Assembly: GCF_009733595.1 (NCBI RefSeq)
Contig: NZ_WOFH01000016.1
Coordinates: forward strand, 1 to 64,000
DNA length: 64,000 bases
Direction: 5' to 3'
DNA from: Actinomadura litoris
GTDB lineage: Bacteria; Actinomycetota; Actinomycetes; Streptosporangiales; Streptosporangiaceae
Made by a program: the position numbers and the translations under genes. This document shows, piece by piece, positions 1 to 8,233 of the stretch; within the stretch, counting starts at the first letter, position 1, and every line of letters begins with the position of its first letter. Under the pieces are notes generated by a model. The model was not told where the DNA came from. It saw only the letters and a program-made list of their open reading frames with translations, and made no database searches.

Positions 1-68
1 CACGACGGCGGGGCCCAACATCCGTGTAGGGCTTTTTCGCGACACATCGCGTTTGAGATGATGGCGGG

Positions 69-830
69 GTGAACCTTCCCGAGCAGCCCTCCGACCCCAC
101 CTCCCCCGCGCGGATGCGCGCCTCGGACGCCGACCGCGACCAGGTCGCCGACCGGCTGCGCGAGGCCCTGGCGGAGGGCCGCATCACGCCGGAGGAGCAC
201 GCCGAGCGCATCGACGCCGTCTACGCCGCCAAGACCTACGCCGACCTGGAGCCGGTGCTGAGCGACCTGCCGTCCGCCGAGGTGCCCCGGGTGGACCTGC
301 GCAAGCCGGATCCGCTCCCGCCGCCCCTGCCGCAGTCGTCCACGCTCGCGGCGGTGTTCTCCGGCGTGGAGCGCAAGGGCCGCTGGCTGGTCGAGGAGAA
401 CACCACGGTCGCGTGCGTGTTCGGCGGCGCCGACCTGGACTTCCGCCAGGCCGTGCTGAGCCGCCGCGAGGTGACGCTCACCATCACCTGCCTGTTCGGC
501 GGCGTGAACATCACCGTCCCGCCGGGCGTGCGGGTGCTGCCGTCCCTGACGGCGGTCTTCGGCGGGACCGACTGCGCCGAGGACGACACCCTCGACCCGG
601 ACGCCCCCGTCATCCGCCTGGCCGGCTTCGTCGCCTTCGGCGGCGTCTCGGTCGAGCGCCGCGAGGTGGGCGAGACGAACGGCCGCCGCCGCCGGCACGA
701 GGAGCACCACCAGCGCCACCTCGACCGCCACGCCGAACACCTCCGGCACCGCGAACACCGCCGCGAGCTGCGCGACGAGCGCCGCGACCGCCTACGCGAA
801 CTCCGCGCCGAACGCCACCGCCGAACCTGA
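69..830 (+). CDS. DUF1707 domain protein with LiaF-like C-terminal domain
   Basis: Predicted cytoplasmic or membrane-associated protein of 253 aa, starting at GTG 69. Residues about 15-66 form a DUF1707 domain (RMRASDADRDQVADRL, then a short helical segment). Residues about 95-205 carry four spaced FGG motifs (CVFGG, CLFGG, AVFGG, AFGG), the beta-repeat pattern of the LiaF/DUF2154-like C-terminal domain found in envelope-stress proteins. The last 45 residues are almost entirely Arg, His and Glu, an extreme charged tail. An inverted repeat (CGCGA-N4-TCGCG, 38-51) lies just upstream. The specific function is unknown; a role in envelope sensing is only suggested by the LiaF-like fold. It converges on the gene ending at 1107. 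Confidence 0.8.
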   Translation: MNLPEQPSDPTSPARMRASDADRDQVADRLREALAEGRITPEEHAERIDAVYAAKTYADLEPVLSDLPSAEVPRVDLRKPDPLPPPLPQSSTLAAVFSGVERKGRWLVEENTTVACVFGGADLDFRQAVLSRREVTLTITCLFGGVNITVPPGVRVLPSLTAVFGGTDCAEDDTLDPDAPVIRLAGFVAFGGVSVERREVGETNGRRRRHEEHHQRHLDRHAEHLRHREHRRELRDERRDRLRELRAERHRRT

Positions 831-947
831 TCCCACCAAGCGCTGAAGCCCGAACGCGCCAGGGCCGTCCCACAGCTCCAAGGAAACACGCAAGGCTTTG
901 CCCCAGTCCGCGCGACGACCCCACCCCTCACGCGGGCGCGTAGCTGA

Positions 948-1105
948 CCGGTGGGGGCGAAGCCGGAGGCGAGCCCCCACCGGGAAGATCGCGAAGCGAT
1001 GCCGCGCCCGCCCAAGGCGCGGTCAAGGGGGCGAGCCGCCAGGCGAGCCCCCTTGGGCCGGGGCTTCATTAACACAGCCGCCAGGCGAGCCCCCTTGGGC
1101 CGGGC
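948..1105. repeat. Cluster of nested hairpins with a 29-bp direct repeat
   Basis: The gap between two convergent genes holds four perfect or near-perfect hairpins in a row. CCGGTGGGGGC (948-958) pairs with 973-983. ATCGC (988-992) pairs with 996-1000. CCGCGCC (1002-1008) pairs with 1016-1022. CAAGGGGGC (1024-1032) pairs with 1047-1055. The first and last share the same design: a G-run stem around a 14-nt loop with GCC and AGGC inside. A 29-bp stretch (1034-1062) recurs exactly at 1076-1104 without its left arm. It may act as a bidirectional terminator and looks like a dispersed palindromic repeat family. Confidence 0.75.
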
Positions 1106-1106
1106 C

Positions 1107-2465
1107 TTAAATGGACACAGCGCGATCGGGCTGGCAGACGAGGCAGGGGGTGCAGCCTCGGGCCTTGGCCTCGGCGCGGGAGAGCGACTCCAGGTCGTCG
1201 GCGTCGTCGCCGATGTCCTCGATGAGCGCGCAGTCGGTGCGGTGGTAGCGCTTGGTGCCGCTGAGGATGCGCACCTGCGAGCCGTCACCGTCGGACGCGT
1301 CGCCGGATTCGTCGGAGGCGTCGTCGGGGGCGTCGGTGGACGCGCCGCCGGGCGTGTCGGCGGCCTCGCCGGCGGGCGGCTCGTCGGCGTCCGCCGTGGC
1401 GGGCTCGGGCTCGTCCACCGGGACGGGGTCCGCGGCGTGCCGGGGTGCGTGCTCGTCGTCGGCGTCACGGGGGCGGGGCGCCGCGGGCTCGGGCGCCTCC
1501 GGCTCGGGCGTGTCCGGCTCGGGCTCGGGCTCGGCCCGGTCCTCCGGCTCGGCCTCGGGGGGCTCGGTGACCGTGGGGAGGTCGGTCACCGTCGCCTGCT
1601 CGGAGGGCCTGCCGTCCGGCTTCGGGTCGATGGACCAGGCGGCCTTCGCCGGGGCGGGCGCGGCGGGCGCGGCGGGCTCGGTGCGCGGGATCTCGGCCGT
1701 CTGGTCGAGGCCCGGCGACGGGGCCGGCGCGGCGAAGGGTGAAGGGGAGGGCGCCGGCGCCGGGGCGGGCTTGGCGAGACCGGACAGGCCGTTGTCGGCG
1801 TGGGACGCCGCGGGGAGGCCGCCGGCGGGCTTGGTGAGGTCGGGCCGGGTGAGGTCGGACCTGCGAGGCTCCGCCCGGGGCGCGCCGTCCTTGGGCGCGG
1901 TGACCGACACCGCGGCGCGCGCCGCCAGTGCGGTGTCGGGCATGCAGGCGGTGCAGGGGCTGAACCCCTCCTCCTTGGCCTCGGCGTAGGTGAGCTCCTC
2001 GGTGTCCCGCCCGGCGAGCTGCCGGCAGGTGTCCAGGTGGTAGCGCTTGCGGCCGCGCACGACGAACACCACGGCGTCCTCGGGGACGTCGACCGGTGGG
2101 CCGGGGATCTCCGGCGCGTCGTCGGCCGGCTCCGCCGGGGGCATGGCGGCCGGTACCGGGGGCTTGGCCGCGGCCGGGACCGGGGGCGTGGCCGGGACGG
2201 CGGCGGGAGGAGCCGGACGCTTGCGCTTGGAGCCCTGCTTGCGGCTCGCGGAGGCCGGGGCCCCCGCTCCGAAGAGCTCCTTGCGCCGCAGGACCACCCC
2301 GACGATCAGGCACACGGCGGAGACCGTGCTCACGGCGATCGAGATGTAGATCACCGTAAGCGCGTCCAGGCCGAAGACCTGGGCGCTGTCTCCGTTGCCG
2401 GCGACGATGCCCGCCACGAGCAGGGCGATCGCCACCACGACGAGGACGCCACTCAGGATGATCAC
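1107..2465 (-). CDS. Membrane protein with two YH-C…PC-x2-C motifs
   Basis: 452 aa, GTG start at 2465 behind a GGGGAGAG ribosome site. Two N-terminal membrane helices (about residues 2-22 and 36-60) are followed by a long Pro/Ala/Glu-rich, probably disordered, region. Two copies of a small cysteine motif occur: KRYHLDTC…PCTACMPD (about residues 137-172) and KRYHRTDC…PCLVCQPD at the C-terminus. The spacing (YH-x3-C, AEAK-x2-G, PC-x2-C) resembles Ada-like small zinc-binding modules, so metal binding is plausible. The family is not recognised. It is downstream of divIVA in the same orientation, but a gap of about 140 bp makes co-transcription uncertain. Confidence 0.75.
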   Translation of the reverse strand: MIILSGVLVVVAIALLVAGIVAGNGDSAQVFGLDALTVIYISIAVSTVSAVCLIVGVVLRRKELFGAGAPASASRKQGSKRKRPAPPAAVPATPPVPAAAKPPVPAAMPPAEPADDAPEIPGPPVDVPEDAVVFVVRGRKRYHLDTCRQLAGRDTEELTYAEAKEEGFSPCTACMPDTALAARAAVSVTAPKDGAPRAEPRRSDLTRPDLTKPAGGLPAASHADNGLSGLAKPAPAPAPSPSPFAAPAPSPGLDQTAEIPRTEPAAPAAPAPAKAAWSIDPKPDGRPSEQATVTDLPTVTEPPEAEPEDRAEPEPEPDTPEPEAPEPAAPRPRDADDEHAPRHAADPVPVDEPEPATADADEPPAGEAADTPGGASTDAPDDASDESGDASDGDGSQVRILSGTKRYHRTDCALIEDIGDDADDLESLSRAEAKARGCTPCLVCQPDRAVSI

Positions 2466-2603
2466 AGGGTCTCTCCCCCTCGTTCAAGCCGCTCGGCTCC
2501 GGGCCGCGTGGGCCCGGTGGTCGGCCCGCCGGCGCCGCTGGACGGCGGCGCTGCCGTCACGCGCGTGGCGGTCGGCACGACCCTATCGCCTGCGGCGCCC
2601 GCG

Positions 2604-3524
2604 TCAGCGCCTCTCGTGCGGCGGGTTGTCGCCACCGCCCGAGTGGAACGCGCCGGTCGCCGAGTGCTGGACCTGCTGGTGCTGGGCCGGCTCGGCGGGC
2701 GGCGGGAACGGGCTGGCCGTCGTGGCGCCCGCGCCGTTGCGGTTCTCGGCGTGGGGAAGGGCGCCCTGCGGGCCGGTCTGCGGACCCGCCTGGGGGGCGG
2801 TCTGCTGCGGCGGGGAGGGGACGGCGGCGAACGCGCCGGTCTCGGTGCTGCCCGCCTCCAGGTCGCGCAGCTGGCCCTCCAGGTAGACCTTCAGGCGGCT
2901 GCGGTACTCGCGTTCGAACGCGCGCAGGTGGTCGACCTCGCGTTCGAGCTCCTCGCGCTGCTGCACGAGCGAGCCCATGACCTGGCGGTGCCGCTCCTGG
3001 GCGTCGCGGTCGAGGGCCTCGGCGCGCGAGCGGGCCTCGCTGACGATCTGGTCGGCCTGGCGGCGCGCCTTGCCGAGGATCTCCTCGGCCTCGCGGCGGG
3101 CGCGGCCGAGCGTCTCGTCGGCCTCGCGCCGGGCGTCGGCGATCGCCTGGTCGGCGGTCTGCTGCGCCAGCGCGAGCACGCGCGCGGCGGTGTCCATGTT
3201 GTCCTCGCCGGTGGAGGCGGGCGCCATGCCGAGGCCGCCCATCACGGGCTCCGGCTCGGGCTGGGGCTGCGGCTCGGGGCGCGGCGGCTCGGGGATCTTC
3301 TGCACGTCCGGCTTGGGCTCCACGATGGGAGCGGCCATGGCGGGGACCTTGCCGCGCAGGCACTCGGCGAGCTTGGCCCGCAGCTCCTCGTTCTCCTGGA
3401 TGAGGCGGTCGAGCTCGGCCTCGACCTCGTCGAGGAAGGCGTCCACCTCCTCCTCGTCGTACCCCGGCCTCAGCCTGGTGGTACTGAACTGCTTGTTCCG
3501 CACATCGGCGGGTGTCAGCGGCAT
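2604..3524 (-). CDS. divIVA: DivIVA/Wag31 polar growth scaffold
   Basis: 306-aa coiled-coil protein that marks poles and curved membrane and directs apical wall growth in actinomycetes. The start is set at ATG 3524, where AAGGAG sits 7 nt upstream; the protein then begins MPLTPADVRNKQF, the classical DivIVA N-terminus that binds membrane. Residues 1-55 form the lipid-binding domain (RPGYDEEEVDAFLDEVE). A Pro-rich linker (about 70-115) follows, then a long coiled coil rich in Ala, Glu and Arg (about 120-220) and a disordered Gln/Pro-rich tail. It is the last gene of the sepF-yggT-divIVA segment. Confidence 0.93.
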   Translation of the reverse strand: MPLTPADVRNKQFSTTRLRPGYDEEEVDAFLDEVEAELDRLIQENEELRAKLAECLRGKVPAMAAPIVEPKPDVQKIPEPPRPEPQPQPEPEPVMGGLGMAPASTGEDNMDTAARVLALAQQTADQAIADARREADETLGRARREAEEILGKARRQADQIVSEARSRAEALDRDAQERHRQVMGSLVQQREELEREVDHLRAFEREYRSRLKVYLEGQLRDLEAGSTETGAFAAVPSPPQQTAPQAGPQTGPQGALPHAENRNGAGATTASPFPPPAEPAQHQQVQHSATGAFHSGGGDNPPHERR

Positions 3525-3574
3525 GTTCGTCTCCTTGGCGCGCTTGGAGTCTGTCCCCAAAGGACGGTATCCGA

Positions 3575-3859
3575 TCAGAGCCTCTGCACGAAGATGATCA
3601 TGACCCAGACCACAAGGATGAGGAAGGTGAAGCTGAGGTCCAGCGCCACGTTACCCAGACGGAGCGGCGGGATGAAGCGCCTGAGGAGTTTCAGTGGCGG
3701 ATCGGTGACGGTGTACACCGCCTCGGCGATCACCAGCACCACCCCGGTCGGCTTCCACTGCCGGGCGAACGACTGCAGGACTTCCAGGATCAACCTCCCG
3801 ATGAGGAAAAGGAGGAAGAAGTACAGCACGTACTGCAGTACGAGTCCAACGATGTTCAC
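3575..3859 (-). CDS. YggT family membrane protein
   Basis: Small integral membrane protein of 94 aa, usually found between sepF and divIVA in Gram-positives (YlmG position). Two hydrophobic segments (around residues 5-30 and 65-90) flank the conserved stretch PLKLLRRFIPPLRLGNVALD. The start is ambiguous: GTG 3865 lies on top of the GAGAG ribosome site, whereas GTG 3859 has 5-nt spacing and is preferred. It lies 21 bp downstream of sepF. YggT proteins are linked to division, nucleoid behaviour and osmotic tolerance in other organisms; nothing in this sequence specifies the role. Confidence 0.85.
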   Translation of the reverse strand: MNIVGLVLQYVLYFFLLFLIGRLILEVLQSFARQWKPTGVVLVIAEAVYTVTDPPLKLLRRFIPPLRLGNVALDLSFTFLILVVWVMIIFVQRL

Positions 3860-3880
3860 GGACACTCTCGCTTGTGGCTG

Positions 3881-4429
3881 TCAGCTTTGGTTGAAGAACC
3901 CTCGTTCTGCCATCCGGGCCTTGTCCTCCGCCGTCACCTCCACGTTGGCGGGTGACAGGAGGAACACCTTGTTCGTAACACGCTCGATGCTCCCATGCAG
4001 GCCGAACACGAGACCAGCCGCGAAGTCGACCAGACGCTTGGCGTCGCTGTCGACCATCTCGGTCAGGTTCATGATCACCGGCGTGCCCTCCCGGAAGTGC
4101 TCCCCGATGGTCCTTGCCTCGTTGTAGGTCCTAGGGTGCAGCGTAGTGATACGCGCGAGGTCGGTGGTACCGGACTCGTAGAGTGCCACGGAGCGTCGCT
4201 CGACGGGGGACGGTGCGTGATGCTCGCGATCGCGGTCCGCGCCGTCCTCGGCTCGGGTAAGCTGACCGCCGGATTCGTCCTCGCGGCGACGGCCCTGACC
4301 GGTGTCGGTCTCCTCGTCGTAGACCTCGTACTCGTCGTAGTCGTCGTACTTGCCGTACTTGTCGTCGTCGTAGCGGTCGTCCTCCACGAGGCCGAGGTAG
4401 ACCGCCATCTTGCGCATCGCGCTGGCCAT
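3881..4429 (-). CDS. sepF: SepF, FtsZ membrane anchor
   Basis: 182 aa. SepF binds the FtsZ C-terminal peptide and membranes and organises the Z-ring; in actinobacteria it replaces FtsA. The start is ATG 4429 with AGGAGG 5-6 nt upstream. The N-terminal amphipathic helix is MASAMRKMAVYLGLVED. It is followed by an acidic Asp/Tyr-rich linker typical of actinobacterial SepF, then the SepF fold from about residue 90 (RITTLHPRTYNEAR, VIMNLTEM, RLVDFAAGLVFGL, VFLLSPANVEV). The gene that commonly precedes it, yggS, is absent: the 278-bp gap to pgeF has only an inverted repeat at 4588-4609 (CGGGTG-N10-CACCCG). Confidence 0.94.
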   Translation of the reverse strand: MASAMRKMAVYLGLVEDDRYDDDKYGKYDDYDEYEVYDEETDTGQGRRREDESGGQLTRAEDGADRDREHHAPSPVERRSVALYESGTTDLARITTLHPRTYNEARTIGEHFREGTPVIMNLTEMVDSDAKRLVDFAAGLVFGLHGSIERVTNKVFLLSPANVEVTAEDKARMAERGFFNQS

Positions 4430-4707
4430 ACGCCCCTCCTGTGGCCGCGGCGTCCGGCACGTCCGGCCGCCGTTGGACTGATCCGACTGGGCTGTTCGAC
4501 AACGTGGCACGCTTTCCGGCAGGTACCACTGGGGGGACATTACCTGACGATTGCCCGTCGGCCGCCGAGCAACGCCGTAGCGACCCGCGGGTGTGTCGCG
4601 ACCCACCCGATCGCCCGCTCGGTTGACCGCCCGGCCGCCGCCGGACGGCCGGAGCGCGCCGCGCTCCCCGGAGCCCCGCTCAAGGGTGGCACCGGGGAGG
4701 CGCGGAG

Positions 4708-5439
4708 TCACGCGCCTTTTTCCCTGAGCCAGACGTAGCCGGCGAAACGTCCGGTGCGTCCGTTGCGGCGGTAGGAGAAGAGGTCGCGGGCCTCGATGGT
4801 GCAGCGCGGGTCGACCTGCACGCCGGTGACGCCCTCGGCGGCGAGCTGCGCGACGATCCCCGCGCGGATGTCGAGCCCGGGGGTGCCCTTGGACGTGGTG
4901 GCGTACGCGGCGGGCACGACGGCGGCGACGTCCGCGCGCATCGCCTCGGGCACCTCGTAGCAGCCGCCGCACGCGGCCGGGCCGATCGCGGCGCGGATGC
5001 GGGACGGGTCGGCGCCGCGTCCGCACATCGCCTTCACCAGCGCGGGGACGACTCCGGCGGCGGTGCCGGGGCGCCCCGCGTGCGCGGCGCCGGCGACGCC
5101 CGCGACGGGGTCGGCGAGCAGGACCGGCGCGCAGTCGGCGACGAGGACGGCGAGGGCGAGCCCGGGGACGGTGGTGAGGACCGCGTCCACCGGGTCGGGC
5201 AGCTCGGGGGCGGTCACGTGCACGACGTCGGCGCCGTGGACCTGCCGCATCCAGACGGTGCGGTCGGGGTCGATGCCGAGGGCGGCGGCGGCGCGCCGCC
5301 GGTTGGCGCGCACGGCCGCGGCGTCGTCGCCGACCGCGCCGCCGAGGTTGAGGGTGTCGTAGGGGGCTTCGCTCACGCCGCCGGCGCGGGCGGTGAACCC
5401 GGCGCCGACGCCGTCGCCCAGGGCGACGGGTGTGATCAC
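4708..5439 (-). CDS. pgeF: PgeF/YlmD laccase-domain protein (purine nucleoside phosphorylase / peptidoglycan editing factor)
   Basis: 243 aa, with a GTG start that overlaps the ftsZ stop by 4 bp. It belongs to the DUF152/LACC1 family, which carries out zinc-dependent purine nucleoside phosphorolysis; the E. coli member also edits peptidoglycan precursors. Visible family motifs are GFTARAGGVS near the N-terminus, the His-containing VWMRQVHGADVVHV (about residue 65), VADCAPVLLAD (metal-binding Cys) and AHAGRPGT (metal-binding His), then GPAACGGCYEV. Conserved His and Cys residues are all present. The position directly after ftsZ is standard in actinobacteria and firmicutes. Confidence 0.88.
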   Translation of the reverse strand: MITPVALGDGVGAGFTARAGGVSEAPYDTLNLGGAVGDDAAAVRANRRRAAAALGIDPDRTVWMRQVHGADVVHVTAPELPDPVDAVLTTVPGLALAVLVADCAPVLLADPVAGVAGAAHAGRPGTAAGVVPALVKAMCGRGADPSRIRAAIGPAACGGCYEVPEAMRADVAAVVPAAYATTSKGTPGLDIRAGIVAQLAAEGVTGVQVDPRCTIEARDLFSYRRNGRTGRFAGYVWLREKGA

Positions 5440-6902
5440 TTCAGGAAGTCGGGGACGTCGAGGTCGTCGGGGTCCTCGAACACGACGGGACGGCGGCGCT
5501 CGCCGGTGGCGGGGCCGCCGTCGTTCTCGCCCGCGTGGACGCGGGAGGGGGACTCGGGTGCCGGGCGCGGCGGCGTGCGGGCGCCGGGCTCCCCCGCGTC
5601 GCGGTCGGCGGGCGGGACGGGCGCGGGGAGCGGCGCCGGGGGCGGCGGCACCGGCGGCTCGGCGCGGGCGGGCTCGCCGCGCGTGCCGCCAGCGGCGCGC
5701 TCGTCGCCCTGGCCCGCGGGCGGCTGCGCGCGTCCGGCCTGGTCGGCGGGCCGGGGCGGGGACGGGGCGGAGGCGTGCGGCGCGGCCGCGGCCTGCGCCA
5801 CCGACTGCTGGTGCGCGGTCGGCTGCGCCGCGGCGCCGGTCTCCGAGCGTCCGACCCGGCTCGGGATCGGGTTCGGCGGGGCGGCCGGCGGCGGCGTGGG
5901 CCGAGGCGGCGGGGGCAGCCTGCGGCTCTCGGGCTCGGGGGCGGGCTTGTCCGGACGTCCCTCGTCGAAGCCCGCCGCGATCACCGTGACCCGGACCTCG
6001 TCGCCGAGGGCGTCGTCGATGACCGCGCCGAAGATGATGTTGGCGTCGGGCGCGGCGGCGTTGGACACCAGCTGCGCCGCCTCGTTGATCTCGAACAGGC
6101 CGAGGTCGGAGCCGCCGGAGATGGACAGCAGCACGCCGTGGGCGCCGTCGATGCTGGCCTCCAGCAGCGGGCTGGAGATCGCCATCTCGGCGGCCGCGAC
6201 CGAGCGGTCGTCGCCGCGCGCCGAGCCGATGCCCATCAGCGCCGACCCGGCGCCGGACATCACGGACTTGACGTCGGCGAAGTCGAGGTTGATCAGGCCG
6301 GGCGTGGTGATCAGGTCGGTGATGCCCTGGACACCGGACAGCAGCACCTGGTCGGCCGCCTTGAAGGCGTCCAGCACGCTGACCTGCCGGTCGGAGATCG
6401 ACAGCAGCCGGTCGTTGGGGATCACGATGAGGGTGTCGACCTCGTCGCGCAGCGTCTCGATGCCGGCCTCGGCCTGCATCGCGCGGCGCTTGCCCTCGAA
6501 GCTGAAGGGGCGGGTGACCACGCCGATCGTCAGCGCGCCGAGCGAGCGCGCGATGTTGGCCACCACGGGCGCGCCGCCGGTGCCGGTGCCGCCGCCCTCC
6601 CCCGCGGTGACGAAGACCATGTCGGCGCCCTTGAGGACCTCCTCGATCTCCTCGCGGTGGTCCTCGGCGGCCTTGCGGCCGACATCGGGGTTGGCCCCGG
6701 CGCCGAGGCCCCGGGTGAGCTCGCGGCCCACGTCGAGCTTCACGTCGGCGTCACTCATCAGCAGCGCCTGGGCGTCCGTGTTGATCGCGATGAACTCGAC
6801 GCCCTTGAGTCCCTCTTCGATCATCCGGTTGACGGCGTTGACGCCGCCGCCGCCGATGCCGACGACCTTGATGACCGCGAGGTAATTCTGCGGTGCTGCC
6901 AC
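5436..6902 (-). CDS. ftsZ: Cell division GTPase FtsZ
   Basis: Tubulin-like GTPase that forms the division ring; 488 aa. The start is GTG 6902 (encoding M-AAPQNYLAVIKVVG), with GGAAAGG upstream; longer readings add only unconserved sequence. The tubulin signature GGGTGTG is at residues 103-109, and the T7-loop region lies around NLDFADVKSVM (about 206-216). The folded core ends near residue 315. It is followed by an unusually long Pro/Ala-rich linker of about 160 residues and then the conserved C-terminal peptide DDLDVPDFLK, which binds SepF and other partners. Most bacterial FtsZ proteins are about 380-400 aa, so the linker accounts for the extra length. Confidence 0.97.
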   Translation of the reverse strand: MAAPQNYLAVIKVVGIGGGGVNAVNRMIEEGLKGVEFIAINTDAQALLMSDADVKLDVGRELTRGLGAGANPDVGRKAAEDHREEIEEVLKGADMVFVTAGEGGGTGTGGAPVVANIARSLGALTIGVVTRPFSFEGKRRAMQAEAGIETLRDEVDTLIVIPNDRLLSISDRQVSVLDAFKAADQVLLSGVQGITDLITTPGLINLDFADVKSVMSGAGSALMGIGSARGDDRSVAAAEMAISSPLLEASIDGAHGVLLSISGGSDLGLFEINEAAQLVSNAAAPDANIIFGAVIDDALGDEVRVTVIAAGFDEGRPDKPAPEPESRRLPPPPRPTPPPAAPPNPIPSRVGRSETGAAAQPTAHQQSVAQAAAAPHASAPSPPRPADQAGRAQPPAGQGDERAAGGTRGEPARAEPPVPPPPAPLPAPVPPADRDAGEPGARTPPRPAPESPSRVHAGENDGGPATGERRRPVVFEDPDDLDVPDFLK

Positions 6903-7378
6903 GACGAGGGGCCTTTCCGCTCTATCCGACCGCCCTGCCCGGTCTGCCGACCGTGCCGCCGCGGTGTTCCTGACCTGTGTGCACTTCTGGCGGGGCCGGA
7001 CGGTCCTGGCACGGTGCCGGGAGCCGTCGACAACCCTCACCCTCAACTTGAGGCTTACAGTTATGTCAACCTGAGGACTGATACGGACAGTAGGGCGGCC
7101 TAACCGCCAGGGTCAACTAACCTCCCCCGAAGTCCACCGGCGTGTCGCACTGGCGCCGGGTTGCCCTGGTTGGCACGGGAACTTCTGCGGAACTTCTGCC
7201 GCTCATCGCGCTTCCCGCCCTCCTGATCGATGTTCGCGCCGGTGCTCGCCCGAGGTTCGCCTCGCCGCTCACACGCGTCGCCGTGCCGGTCCGTCCGGCC
7301 GACCGCTTCCAGCGTGCCCCATCGGACGGCCGGAATCGCCCCGACACACGCACCGGCCCCGGAACCGCGTGCTCGGGT
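6903..7378. other. ftsQ-ftsZ intergenic region
   Basis: These 476 bp between ftsQ and ftsZ (both minus strand) have no convincing gene on either strand. The part nearest ftsZ (about 7030-7120) is clearly more AT-rich than its surroundings and contains promoter-like elements, including the TTGACC/TACTGT pair annotated separately and a second TTGACA (read on the minus strand, about 7061-7067). A dedicated ftsZ promoter region is expected here, because sporulating actinomycetes regulate ftsZ separately from the rest of the dcw operon. Confidence 0.6.
7087..7116 (-). promoter_or_regulatory. Candidate ftsZ promoter
   Basis: On the minus strand TTGACC (7111-7116) and TACTGT (7087-7092) are separated by 18 bp. 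This fits the -35/-10 consensus of the main vegetative sigma factor and lies about 185 bp before the ftsZ start. A long leader would result, as in other actinomycete ftsZ genes. No experimental support. Confidence 0.45.
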
Positions 7379-8158
7379 TCACCGCGTCGTGACGACCTCG
7401 GGCGAGCTGACGTCGATGGTGCGGGCGGCGCGGCCCGCCGCGGTGCGCCGCAGCGCCTCCAGCAGCCGGACCTTCTCCGCCGCCCGTTCCGCGGGGCCCC
7501 ACACCACGACCGGGCCGTCCGACAGGTGCAGGACGACGTCGCCGGGCCCGGTGGCGGCCACGTCGGTCAGCCGCGTCCGCAGGCGTCCGGGCAGGTCGGT
7601 GAGGACGCGCAGCGCCGCGAGCGTCGCCGGGTCCGACGGGCCGGGCGAGGCGACGGTCAGCGTCGGCAGCCCCGCCGGCCGGGACGCGCCCTCGACGACC
7701 GTGACGCCGAACCGGTCGATCTGCTGGTAGGAGCCGCCCCGCCGCAGGACGGCCACCGGGACGCGCTCGCGCACGATGACCCGGACCGTCGCCGGCCAGC
7801 GCCGCTCGACCCGCGCCGACTCGACCTCCCGCAGCCCCTCGACCCGCGCCCGCACGGCACCGGTGTCGAGCCGCACCATCGGCACGCCCAGCCGGACGCC
7901 CGCCGCCGCGACGACCCGGTCGGGCTGGACGAGCCGCGCCCCGCTGACCTCGACGTCCCGCACGACCAGCAGCCGCGAGCCCAGCAGCACCCACGTGACG
8001 GCGGCGAGCACGCCCAGCACGAGCAGGGCGGCGAACGCCGCCTTCCACCGGCTCGGGCGCCGCCGGCCCCGGGGCGCCGGATCCGCGCCGACCGCACCGG
8101 TCTCCGGCCGCTCGCCGGTCCCGGTCTCGGTCTCGGTCTCGGGCGGGAGGGCAGTCAT
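7379..8158 (-). CDS. ftsQ: Division protein FtsQ
   Basis: 259-aa bitopic membrane protein of the FtsQLB divisome complex that controls septal wall synthesis. The start is ATG 8158, preceded by a GGGGG ribosome-like run. Residues 1-37 are cytoplasmic (Glu/Thr/Pro then Arg-rich), a transmembrane helix spans about 38-60, and a POTRA domain begins near 65 (VVRDVEVSGARLVQPDRV). The beta domain follows (VRVIVRERVPVAVL, YQQIDRFGVTV). It lies between murC and ftsZ, the usual actinobacterial position, 75 bp after murC. Confidence 0.93.
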   Translation of the reverse strand: MTALPPETETETGTGERPETGAVGADPAPRGRRRPSRWKAAFAALLVLGVLAAVTWVLLGSRLLVVRDVEVSGARLVQPDRVVAAAGVRLGVPMVRLDTGAVRARVEGLREVESARVERRWPATVRVIVRERVPVAVLRRGGSYQQIDRFGVTVVEGASRPAGLPTLTVASPGPSDPATLAALRVLTDLPGRLRTRLTDVAATGPGDVVLHLSDGPVVVWGPAERAAEKVRLLEALRRTAAGRAARTIDVSSPEVVTTR

Positions 8159-8233
8159 GCCCCCAGCCTGGCAGCGATCCCGCCGCGGACCGCCCATCGC
8201 GGGCGCCCCGGCGTGTTGTCACGTCCGCGCAGG

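Noticed and set aside
948..983. Riboswitch or attenuator for the downstream gene
   Set aside because: The hairpins lie between convergent 3' ends, not in a leader, so a repeat/terminator explanation is simpler.
4430..4707. Decayed yggS
   Set aside because: No YggS motif is readable in any frame of the gap.
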